DNA of 7,333 nucleotides from Verrucomicrobiota bacterium (lineage in GTDB: Bacteria > Verrucomicrobiota > Verrucomicrobiia > Limisphaerales > UBA11358), in assembly GCA_021323835.1 (NCBI GenBank), contig JAJPKI010000131.1, forward strand, positions 1 through 7,333, in the 5' to 3' direction. The notes beneath the pieces are model-generated. The model searched no databases. It was not told where the DNA came from and saw nothing but the letters and a program-made list of their open reading frames with translations. Below are positions 1-6,628 of the stretch, one piece after another. How positions within the stretch are numbered: position 1 is the stretch's first letter; each line of letters begins with the position of its first letter. The position numbers were made by a program, and so were the translations under genes.

Positions 1-1435
1 GCGCATCAATCTCGCTGTGCAACTCCTGGACGGTGACGCCGAGGCCGCGGAGGTAATCGGTCAATTCCTCGGCGGTGCGCTTGGTCAACGTCGTGACGAG
101 AATGCGTTCCTTTTTGTCGGCGCGTTTGCGGGCTTCCTCGATCAAATCGTCAATCTGTCCTTTGAGCGGTTTGACGGTGACTTTCGGGTCAATCAATCCG
201 GTCGGGCGCACGACGAGTTCGACTATTTGTCCGCGCGACCATTCGAGTTCGCGTTTCGACGGCGTTGCGCTGGCGTAAATCGTCTGGTTTTGCATTCCCT
301 GAAATTCCAAAAAGTTCAGCGGACGATTATCGAGTGCACTCGGCAGGCGGAAGCCGTGGTCAACGAGAACCGTTTTGCGCGAGCGGTCGCCTTCAAACAT
401 CGCGCCGATTTGCGGAACGGTTGCGTGCGATTCGTCAATCACCAGCAGATAATCGTTCGGAAAAAAATCGAAGAGCGTATTCGGGCGCGAGCCGGGCGGA
501 CGGCCGGAAATGTGGCGCGAATAATTTTCGATGCCGGAACAAACGCCCATTTCTTCCATCATCTCCAAATCAAATTCCGTGCGCTGCTTGATGCGCTGCG
601 CTTCCAGCAATTTGCCGTTGCGCTCGAAAAATCCGATGCGCTCGCCGAGTTCTTCGCGAATGGTCAGAATCGCGCGCTTCATTTTTTCATTCGTCGTGAC
701 AAATTGTTTCGCTGGAAAAACGACGACGGCTTCGAGTTGCTCGATTTTCTTTCCGGTCAACGGGTCGAAACGCGTGATGCGTTCGATTTCTTCGCCGAAA
801 AATTCGAGGCGCAGTCCGTCTTCGCGTCCGGCGGGACGAACTTCCACCGTGTCGCCACGCACGCGAAAATTTCCACGCTCGAAGGCGATGTCGTTGCGTT
901 CGTATTGCAGTGAAATCAGGCGAGAGAGAAAAATTTCGCGCGATAATTGTAGCCCGACGCGAATCGGAATAATCATTTCTTCGTAATCTTCCTTGCTGCC
1001 GATGCCGTAAATGCACGAGACGCTGGCGACAACAATGACGTCGCGGCGCGAAAAGAGCGAACTCATCGCGGACAGGCGCAGGCGCTCGATTTCCTCGTTC
1101 CGGCTGGAATCTTTTTCGATGAACGTGTCGGTGCGCGGAATGTAGGCTTCGGGCTGATAATAATCGAAATAGCTGACGAAATATTCGACGGCGTTGTGCG
1201 GAAAAAAACTTTTGAACTCGGCGTAAAGCTGCGCGGCGAGCGTTTTGTTGTGCGAAATCACGAGCGTCGGTTTGTCCACGTTCTTGATGACGTTGGCGAC
1301 GGTAAATGTTTTGCCCGAGCCGGTGACGCCGAGAAGCACTTGATGTTTCGCGCCGGAAATAATGCCGTCGGTCAGCTTCGCAATCGCTTGCGGCTGGTCA
1401 CCGGCGGGTTCATATGGCGCGACGAGGTCGAACAT
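1..1435 (-). CDS. uvrB: UvrB, excinuclease ABC subunit B (partial, C-terminus beyond left edge)
   Basis: UvrB is the damage-verifying helicase-like subunit of nucleotide excision repair; it receives the lesion from UvrA and recruits UvrC for incision. I read the minus strand from 1435 to 1 as one open frame of about 478 residues with no stop or frameshift. Visible signatures, numbered from ATG 1435: GDQPQAI (12-18), Walker A GVTGSGKT (36-43), the damage-probing beta-hairpin starting SYFDYYQPEAY (88 on; one of the four tyrosines of the E. coli hairpin is Phe90 here), the FRVRGD segment, GVCSGIENYSR, Walker B-like DESH (334-337), ASATP, and VTTLTKRTAEELTDYL near the edge. Family length is about 660-700 residues, so the last helicase motifs and the UvrC-binding UVR motif lie outside. 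ATG 1435 gives MFDLVAPYEPAGDQ, three residues shorter than E. coli UvrB. An in-frame ATG at 1453 would add MVNCKS; neither start has a Shine-Dalgarno sequence. The gene follows the phosphotransferase gene by about 40 bases, probably cotranscribed. Confidence 0.97.
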   Translation of the reverse strand, partial: MFDLVAPYEPAGDQPQAIAKLTDGIISGAKHQVLLGVTGSGKTFTVANVIKNVDKPTLVISHNKTLAAQLYAEFKSFFPHNAVEYFVSYFDYYQPEAYIPRTDTFIEKDSSRNEEIERLRLSAMSSLFSRRDVIVVASVSCIYGIGSKEDYEEMIIPIRVGLQLSREIFLSRLISLQYERNDIAFERGNFRVRGDTVEVRPAGREDGLRLEFFGEEIERITRFDPLTGKKIEQLEAVVVFPAKQFVTTNEKMKRAILTIREELGERIGFFERNGKLLEAQRIKQRTEFDLEMMEEMGVCSGIENYSRHISGRPPGSRPNTLFDFFPNDYLLVIDESHATVPQIGAMFEGDRSRKTVLVDHGFRLPSALDNRPLNFLEFQGMQNQTIYASATPSKRELEWSRGQIVELVVRPTGLIDPKVTVKPLKGQIDDLIEEARKRADKKERILVTTLTKRTAEELTDYLRGLGVTVQELHSEIDA

Positions 1436-1476
1436 GGATTTACAATTTACCATGAAGTGAACCAAATGAAAGTCAG

Positions 1477-2469
1477 CTACAATGCCGCCAGCACGCCAAT
1501 CATCACGGCGAGCAGCCAAATCAAAAGCACCGTATGCGTGCGGCTCAAATTTTGACGCGTCAGCCAATGCGACAAATGATTCGTGTCGCCAATCCAAAAA
1601 GGTTTGCTGTGAAGCGTTCGCCAAATCACAACCTGCGCCAAATCGGCCAAAGGAATTGCCAAAACAAGCAACGGCGAGAGCACCGCGATTTTATTTGGAT
1701 TTTCTTTTGAATAAAAATGCGGAAGAATTGCCATGACTGCGAGCAGGTAACCGACGAGATGGCTTCCGGCGTCGCCGAGAAAAGCTTTTGAGTTCGGAAA
1801 ATTCCAGGGCAAAAAACCGAGCAACGCGCCACAAACGAGAAATTCAATTGTGGCCACGAGATATTCGCCATTTGCCGCGGCCACAATGGCAAAAATCAAG
1901 GAACCAATCGCGCCGAGTCCCGCGCAAAGGCCGTTCATGTTATCCATGAAATTGAACGCGTTGATGACGGTGAGCAGCCAAAGAATCGTGATTGCATAAC
2001 TGAAAATTTCGCTGTGAACGAACAACGTGATGCGAAGGCCGAATTTCGCAACGAGCAGCGCGATTAAAAATTGTCCCGCGAATTTCGGCAACGGTTTCAA
2101 TTCGTGCTTGTCATCAAACCAACCGAGCAAAGTCATGGCGATTGCGCCGAAAGAAATTATTGCGAGTTCAAATCCGCGCCGCTCCAAACCGTGTGCGATT
2201 AAGTTCGCCGAAGAAATTTTTACGATTCCAAATTTGATGGCAATCGCACCGGCAATCAGCGGCAGCAAAATTCCCGTGAGCACGGCAAATCCTCCGGCGA
2301 GGGGAATTGCGTCGCTGTGAATTTTCGGCGCATCGTAATTTTTACGATCGCGCGGGTCGTCCACGAGATTCGTGCGCCAACACCATTTACGCCAGAGCGG
2401 CAGCGTCAGCAACGACGCGCAAAACGCGCCGGCAAATGCGACGAAAAAAAAGTTAAATGGAAACATCAC
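1477..2469 (-). CDS. Polyprenyl-phosphate sugar-1-phosphate transferase (MraY/WecA superfamily, glycosyltransferase family 4 type)
   Basis: This integral membrane enzyme family transfers a sugar-1-phosphate (HexNAc-1-P or similar) from a UDP-sugar to undecaprenyl phosphate on the cytoplasmic face, the first step in many envelope glycans. The 330-residue protein has about nine or ten hydrophobic segments and the family signatures in order: PLAGG near residue 57, the metal-binding GWFDDKHEL (Asp119-Asp120), NAFNFMDNMNGL (Asn173, Asp176, Asn179), FLGDAGSHLVGY (Asp233), and DTNHLSHWL (His298, His301). The last motif and the lack of a mur-gene context favour a WecA/TagO-like role rather than peptidoglycan MraY. 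The third conserved position of the NxxDxxD motif is Asn179 instead of the usual Asp, though the form may be normal in its clade. The first codon at 2469 is GTG and is followed at once by ATG 2466; either may be used. The start is only a few bases after the GT4 stop, so translation is probably coupled. The sugar specificity cannot be read from the sequence. Confidence 0.9.
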   Translation of the reverse strand: MMFPFNFFFVAFAGAFCASLLTLPLWRKWCWRTNLVDDPRDRKNYDAPKIHSDAIPLAGGFAVLTGILLPLIAGAIAIKFGIVKISSANLIAHGLERRGFELAIISFGAIAMTLLGWFDDKHELKPLPKFAGQFLIALLVAKFGLRITLFVHSEIFSYAITILWLLTVINAFNFMDNMNGLCAGLGAIGSLIFAIVAAANGEYLVATIEFLVCGALLGFLPWNFPNSKAFLGDAGSHLVGYLLAVMAILPHFYSKENPNKIAVLSPLLVLAIPLADLAQVVIWRTLHSKPFWIGDTNHLSHWLTRQNLSRTHTVLLIWLLAVMIGVLAAL

Positions 2470-2474
2470 GATTA
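2464..2474 (-). other. Stop/start coupling junction between GT4 and phosphotransferase genes
   Basis: On the minus strand this reads TAATCGTGATG: the TAA stop of the GT4 gene (2474-2472), two bases, then GTG (2469-2467) and ATG (2466-2464), both in frame for the phosphotransferase. No Shine-Dalgarno-like purine run precedes it. The arrangement suggests translational coupling through ribosome reinitiation, which is an inference from spacing. Confidence 0.6.
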
Positions 2475-3659
2475 TTTCTGCGACGGCGCAGCGCCTAATT
2501 TCAAATACAGATTGTAAATATCATCCACCATTTTTTCGACCGCGAAATTTTTACGAATGAAATCCTGGCCCAAACTTCCAAGTTTTTCTCGCAATGTTGA
2601 ATCGTTTGCCAATTGCAGCAAACGATTTTTCAAATTCGGCAAATCGCCGGGTCGAATTAAAAATCCAGTTTCACCATCGAGACAAATTTCCCGCGCACCG
2701 TCGCAATCATAAGCAATGACCGGTTTTGCAGCGGCGAGCGCTTGCGGCAATGCGCGCGGCAAACCTTCGCGCAACGACAAATGCGCGAGCGCGTCCATGA
2801 TGCCGACGTATTTCGGCACTTCATTCGGTGGAACGAGGCCGGTAAAAATGAAATGGCTTCGCAACCCGGATTGCTCGGCCATTTTTTCAAATCTCCCGCG
2901 CCATTCGCCATCGCCGACGAGCAGGAATTTTATTTTCGGATTTTGCCGGATAATTTCCGGCGCAACGGCAAATAAATCGTCGTGGCCTTTCAATTTGAAC
3001 AGCCGCGCAATTTTGCCGACAACAAAATCGTCCGGCGCGATTCCCAATCGCTTGCGCAAATCCAAATTGTTTTTCGCGGCAAAAAACGGTTCGAGATTGA
3101 AGCCGCTGAAAATTTTTGTGTATTGCGCCGGTTTGCCGATTCCGGCGGCAAAATATTGTTGTTTCATGGCGTCGGCAACGACGATGAAATGCGTCGTGTC
3201 GCGCGCGGCAATTTTTTCAGCGGAACGAAAAATGAAATTGCTCAAGTCGTTTTGAAAATTTCCAAATGACGGGCCGTGAATTGTGTGGACGATAATTGGA
3301 ACGCCGGCGCGTTTGGCCGCGAGCCGCCCGAGAATTCCCGCTTTGCCGCTGTGCGTGTGGACGACGTCCGGTTTTTGTTCGCGGAAAATTTTTTCCAGCT
3401 TGCGTAGCGTGACAAAATCTTTGAGCGGATGAATTGGCCGGACGAGTTCGGGAACGACAATCAGTTTTGAATTTTGAGTTTTGAATTTTGAGTTTTCGGA
3501 TTCAAAATGCGAAATCAATTCACCTTCCGGTCCAATCGTCGGGCCGGAAATCAAACTGACTTCGACGTCGGATTTTTCGCGCAAGCCAAGAACGGTCGCA
3601 ATCGTATTTTCCTGGGCGCCGCCGACGACGAGCCGCGTGATGACGTGAGAAATGCGCAC
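2472..3659 (-). CDS. GT4-family glycosyltransferase (GT-B fold)
   Basis: A 395-residue cytoplasmic or membrane-associated glycosyltransferase that probably transfers a sugar from a nucleotide donor to a lipid-linked glycan. The N-terminal acceptor domain starts with MRISHVITRLVVGGAQENT (the GGAQ loop of GT4 enzymes, residues 13-16) and includes KPDVVHTHSGKAGILGRLAA and HTIHGPSF. The C-terminal donor domain has VVGKIARLFKLKGHDDL, FLLVGDGEWR and the nucleotide-sugar signature around residues 297-325 (REGLPRALPQALAAAKPVIA, then GAREI and GETGFL). Glu298 is present, but the second acid of the usual EX7E motif is Gln306. The start at 3659 is GTG, 14 bases after the stop of the DUF2723-like gene; no in-frame ATG lies nearby that would retain the Rossmann strand. 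Residues 55-65 (ENSKFKTQNSK) are encoded by a short tandem DNA repeat, described separately, and look like an insertion in a loop before the strand LIVVPEL. Donor and acceptor are unknown. Confidence 0.92.
   Translation of the reverse strand: MRISHVITRLVVGGAQENTIATVLGLREKSDVEVSLISGPTIGPEGELISHFESENSKFKTQNSKLIVVPELVRPIHPLKDFVTLRKLEKIFREQKPDVVHTHSGKAGILGRLAAKRAGVPIIVHTIHGPSFGNFQNDLSNFIFRSAEKIAARDTTHFIVVADAMKQQYFAAGIGKPAQYTKIFSGFNLEPFFAAKNNLDLRKRLGIAPDDFVVGKIARLFKLKGHDDLFAVAPEIIRQNPKIKFLLVGDGEWRGRFEKMAEQSGLRSHFIFTGLVPPNEVPKYVGIMDALAHLSLREGLPRALPQALAAAKPVIAYDCDGAREICLDGETGFLIRPGDLPNLKNRLLQLANDSTLREKLGSLGQDFIRKNFAVEKMVDDIYNLYLKLGAAPSQK
3465..3496. repeat. Short tandem repeat, TTTTGAR heptamer inside the GT4 gene
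   Basis: The plus strand shows two perfect copies of the 14-mer TTTTGAATTTTGAG (3465-3478 and 3479-3492) followed by TTTT. This can also be read as four tandem heptamers TTTTGAA/TTTTGAG. On the coding strand it gives the polar stretch ENSKFKTQNSK at residues 55-65 of the GT4 protein. Neither unit length is a multiple of three, so gain or loss of one copy would shift the frame. Similar 'AAAACTCAAAATTC' arrays are, as I remember, dispersed in some environmental bacterial genomes; this is the only array I see in the window. Confidence 0.9.
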
Positions 3660-3673
3660 ACGCGCAGGATGAA

Positions 3674-6589
3674 TTACTTTTTCAATTCACGCAACCGTTC
3701 GACGACAGTTTTGGCTTCGTCGGTATTTGTGCCGGCGCCAGCGAGGTAGATTTGGTAATTGCGCACCGCTTCATTCGTGTCGTGTTTGCGCCAGGCAATT
3801 TCTCCGAGGCCGTAAGCGACGGGAACGGAATTGGAAGCAAGCGTTTGTAACTTCGTATAATCCGCCGCCGCAGCGTCCAAATTGCCCGCCTGCAAATTAG
3901 CCACGGCGCGATTGAAAACGGCGTTGTAATTTTCCGGCAGCGCGGAGACGACGCGGTTCAAGTCGGCAAGCGCTTCATTAAATTTTTTCAATTGAATGTT
4001 CACGCAGCCGCGATTGTAAAGCGCGGATAAATCGTCCGGCGACAATTTTAATTTGCGATTGATGACGTCAAGCGCGTCATTGAAGAGGCCGTGTAAAATA
4101 AAAACTTCCGAAGCGATGGTGAGTAATTCGTCGTCGTTCGGATGCTCCGTAATTTCATGTTGCAACAATTTTGCGGCGCGGTCGTTTTCATTTTTTTCGA
4201 AATACGCCGCCGCGGCGAGCGTGTTGACCGGCGTTTCGTTCGTTTCGGCGAGAGAAAATTTTTCCGGATGCGCGAGTGGTTCTTGCAACGCGTCAAGCGC
4301 GGGGCCGGGCAAATGCGCGAGCAAATAGGTGCGCGCCAGCCGCAGCCGCGTGGCCAGGTCGTCCGGCGCCAATTCGCGGACGCGCTCAAATTGCGCGACC
4401 GATTGGCGGAGAAATCCATTGTCGTCCGCGAGCACCGTGCCGTCTGCGTAGCAAAAACTTGGCTCATCAAACGGGCCGTTGATATTGATTAAATCCGTCC
4501 ATGTGTTGAATTTTCCCCAATGGTCGGGAGTGGTTTTTGCTAAATCTATCGGTTCGGTTTTGTGAGCGCGCAATTTTGCGTTGAAATCCAAATTGATTTC
4601 GGCGACGAGGTTTTCGGGATTTAAATTCGTCGCCAGCGTAAATCGGTCGGCGGCTTTTTGCAATTCATCGGCGCGCTGCAATTCCACGCCCCAGAAATCC
4701 GCGCTGCGCGAATAATAAATTCCGGCGATGAAGGCGTTTTGATTTTGCTCGCGCTCAATATGAAATGTTTCGAGCATTTTTTCGCCGAACGATTTCGGCG
4801 CGTTCGGATCAACCGGCGCGATGGCTTTTTCAATGGCATCGAACGCCGGCGCTTCCTGCGCCCAGAACGATTCGTTTTCCGCGATTAAATTTGCGTCCGC
4901 TTTCGGCGGCAGCAGCGTTTCGTCCGGCAACGGTCTCAATTTGTAGGCGACGCCGTGCGGCTCGGCGTAAAACGCTTCGAAATAATAACCGTAGCTCGGG
5001 TGCAAATAATAGATGTCGTTGGTTTTTGAGAGCAGCATCAGGACTTGCACGAGGCCGAACGGATTCAGGTAATTGGTTTGCGTTTTGGAAACAATTTCCG
5101 GCCACATCGCCGGATATTTTTTGTGCAAAAAACGATGATATGCCGGTGCATTAAGCGATAATGTATCCAACGGAACAAAATTACGCTCGCGGCCGGCGCG
5201 CGCCAGCGCGGCTTCAACCAGCGCCAATCGCTGCTCGTCGTCGCTCATCAAATAGCCGCCGGACTTGGGCAATTTATTTTCGATGGCGGACGCATAATGC
5301 CAAAGCATGTCGCCATTTGCGGCTTTAATTTGCGGCACATTGCGATAAATCAATCCGGCGATGGCGACAAATGCGAGTAACCAAATAGCAGAAAAAATAG
5401 CCGGATTTACATACGTCAGCGCCGGTAGATTTTTTTGTGGACGCTTGACGATTTCTTTTTCGCCGAAGACAAGCAGAAAATATCCCGCATAATAACCGAT
5501 GCTCAACGCGCCGAGAAAATAAAATGTCAGCAGCGGCGTCACCGAATTGCTGAAATGGCGCGGACTGAACGGCGGGTCAAACGCCATCCAAACCAGCAAA
5601 ACCAAAAATGCGCCGTGCGCGAGATGAAACAGGATGCTCGTCAAATTCTGGCCAAGCCTGCTGGCGTCGCCGAATGAAGCCCTCCATCGCAACGCCATCA
5701 CAAATACCGGCAGCAAATACGCCAGCAGCAGCGCGAGAAATTCGGCCGAGCTGTGTGGATGAAAAATGAAAGTGAAATAATTTTTGATGACCGTCCACTG
5801 CGGCGCTAAATTAAATTTGAGCGCCTGCCAAAATGTCAGTTGCACATCGCCGGTTGCCGCCGTCACAACGGGCAACAAGAAATAAAAAATCATTCCGACC
5901 ATGCCGCACAGCAACATGCGCTTGAGAAATTGCCATTGGAAAAAATTCAGCCCGCGCAACCAAATTATCACCGCGATAAAAACGGGAAAAAAACCGACCA
6001 TCGCCCAATTTTCCGCCATGCTCGCGCCGTAGACAAATGACGCCAGATAGAGCCTGCCTTCGCGTTCGTCGAGCCGGTATTCCAGCAGCAACCAGGCTAA
6101 AAACGCAAGCAGCAACAAATCAAAAATTTCGCCGGTAAAATTCGTCGCGTGTTGCCAAAATGTGAATTGCAGTCCGCACACGACCACCGCCAGCAACGGC
6201 GGCAACCACGCGCTCCAAATGGTGAGAAATGCAAAATCATTTTTTTCCCGCTTGCGCTGCGCTTCCGTGCGGTCATGCGGCAAAATGGCCACGCAGCGGG
6301 CGAGCAGACCAAGGGAAATTGCCGCGCACGCGGCCGAAAATAAATTCAGCGCCAATGGAATTTGCGCCGGTGAAAGCCAGCGAAACGGATATGTCACCAA
6401 ATACAACAGCGGATTTGTCAGTTCCGGCTGCCACCATCCGGAAATTCGCGTGACGTAAGGCAGGCTGGCAAATGAAACCCAGCGGTTCAACGTGATGAAA
6501 TAAACGACGAACATCGCCGCCGCCAGCAGCCACGGCAAAATGCGCGGCGCAAAATTTTTTCGCGGGTCAATTCGATTTTCGCTCGGCAT
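3674..6589 (-). CDS. DUF2723/TMEM260-like multi-pass membrane protein with C-terminal TPR domain (putative GT-C-type glycosyltransferase)
   Basis: A 971-residue protein in three parts. Residues 1-425 hold about ten hydrophobic segments (for example 18-34, 75-103, 122-144, 155-171, 196-211, 222-245, 285-300, 350-380, 400-420) with DUF2723-like features: a first helix, a loop ending in NPLLYLVTYPF (59-69), the ALNLFSAACAA helix (80-90), TFWQHATNFTGEIFDL (143-158) and a GASMAENW motif (188-195). Residues about 425-640 are soluble. Residues about 640-780 contain degenerate TPR-like helices, and 795-960 hold clear TPR units, such as ALYNRGCVNIQLKKFNEAL followed by AVFNRAVANLQAGNLDAA. The family is related to eukaryotic TMEM260, a protein O-mannosyltransferase, so a lipid-linked sugar transfer at the membrane is plausible but unproven here. 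The acidic DxGE-type motif expected in the first loop is not seen; residues 39-42 are SFAS. The ATG at 6589 precedes a short basic N-terminus and then the first helix. It follows the RNA methyltransferase gene by 39 bases and precedes the GT4 gene by 14 bases. Membrane architecture is certain; enzymatic activity is not. Confidence 0.8.
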   Translation of the reverse strand: MPSENRIDPRKNFAPRILPWLLAAAMFVVYFITLNRWVSFASLPYVTRISGWWQPELTNPLLYLVTYPFRWLSPAQIPLALNLFSAACAAISLGLLARCVAILPHDRTEAQRKREKNDFAFLTIWSAWLPPLLAVVVCGLQFTFWQHATNFTGEIFDLLLLAFLAWLLLEYRLDEREGRLYLASFVYGASMAENWAMVGFFPVFIAVIIWLRGLNFFQWQFLKRMLLCGMVGMIFYFLLPVVTAATGDVQLTFWQALKFNLAPQWTVIKNYFTFIFHPHSSAEFLALLLAYLLPVFVMALRWRASFGDASRLGQNLTSILFHLAHGAFLVLLVWMAFDPPFSPRHFSNSVTPLLTFYFLGALSIGYYAGYFLLVFGEKEIVKRPQKNLPALTYVNPAIFSAIWLLAFVAIAGLIYRNVPQIKAANGDMLWHYASAIENKLPKSGGYLMSDDEQRLALVEAALARAGRERNFVPLDTLSLNAPAYHRFLHKKYPAMWPEIVSKTQTNYLNPFGLVQVLMLLSKTNDIYYLHPSYGYYFEAFYAEPHGVAYKLRPLPDETLLPPKADANLIAENESFWAQEAPAFDAIEKAIAPVDPNAPKSFGEKMLETFHIEREQNQNAFIAGIYYSRSADFWGVELQRADELQKAADRFTLATNLNPENLVAEINLDFNAKLRAHKTEPIDLAKTTPDHWGKFNTWTDLININGPFDEPSFCYADGTVLADDNGFLRQSVAQFERVRELAPDDLATRLRLARTYLLAHLPGPALDALQEPLAHPEKFSLAETNETPVNTLAAAAYFEKNENDRAAKLLQHEITEHPNDDELLTIASEVFILHGLFNDALDVINRKLKLSPDDLSALYNRGCVNIQLKKFNEALADLNRVVSALPENYNAVFNRAVANLQAGNLDAAAADYTKLQTLASNSVPVAYGLGEIAWRKHDTNEAVRNYQIYLAGAGTNTDEAKTVVERLRELKK

Positions 6590-6628
6590 GGATTTATTAG
6601 TTGAATTGAATTTGCGCGGCTTGGCAAG
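6590..6628. other. Longest intergenic gap (39 bases), no clear signals
   Basis: This lies between the stop of the RNA methyltransferase gene and the ATG of the DUF2723-like gene. It is AT-rich near the ATG (minus strand ...CTAATAAATCC before ATG). I see no Shine-Dalgarno sequence, no GC-rich hairpin followed by a T run, and no good -35/-10 pair, so read-through from the upstream gene is likely. Confidence 0.5.

Noticed and set aside
17..913. A 298-codon open frame on the plus strand
   Set aside because: It lies entirely antisense to uvrB, whose reading frame is intact and matches family motifs throughout. The plus-strand translation has no recognisable domain and is rich in Phe, Arg and Ala, as expected from a codon shadow.
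687..1016. A 109-codon minus-strand frame within uvrB
   Set aside because: It is an out-of-frame shadow of uvrB, very Arg-rich, and the uvrB frame continues through it without interruption.
1477..2469. Assignment as MraY of peptidoglycan synthesis
   Set aside because: No mur or fts genes are adjacent, and the C-terminal motif is DTNHLSHWL rather than the His-cluster form of MraY; a WecA/TagO-like role fits better.
2716..3255. A 179-codon plus-strand frame opposite the GT4 gene
   Set aside because: The GT4 frame covers the whole stretch with conserved motifs; the plus-strand frame has no domain, no start signal and unusual composition.
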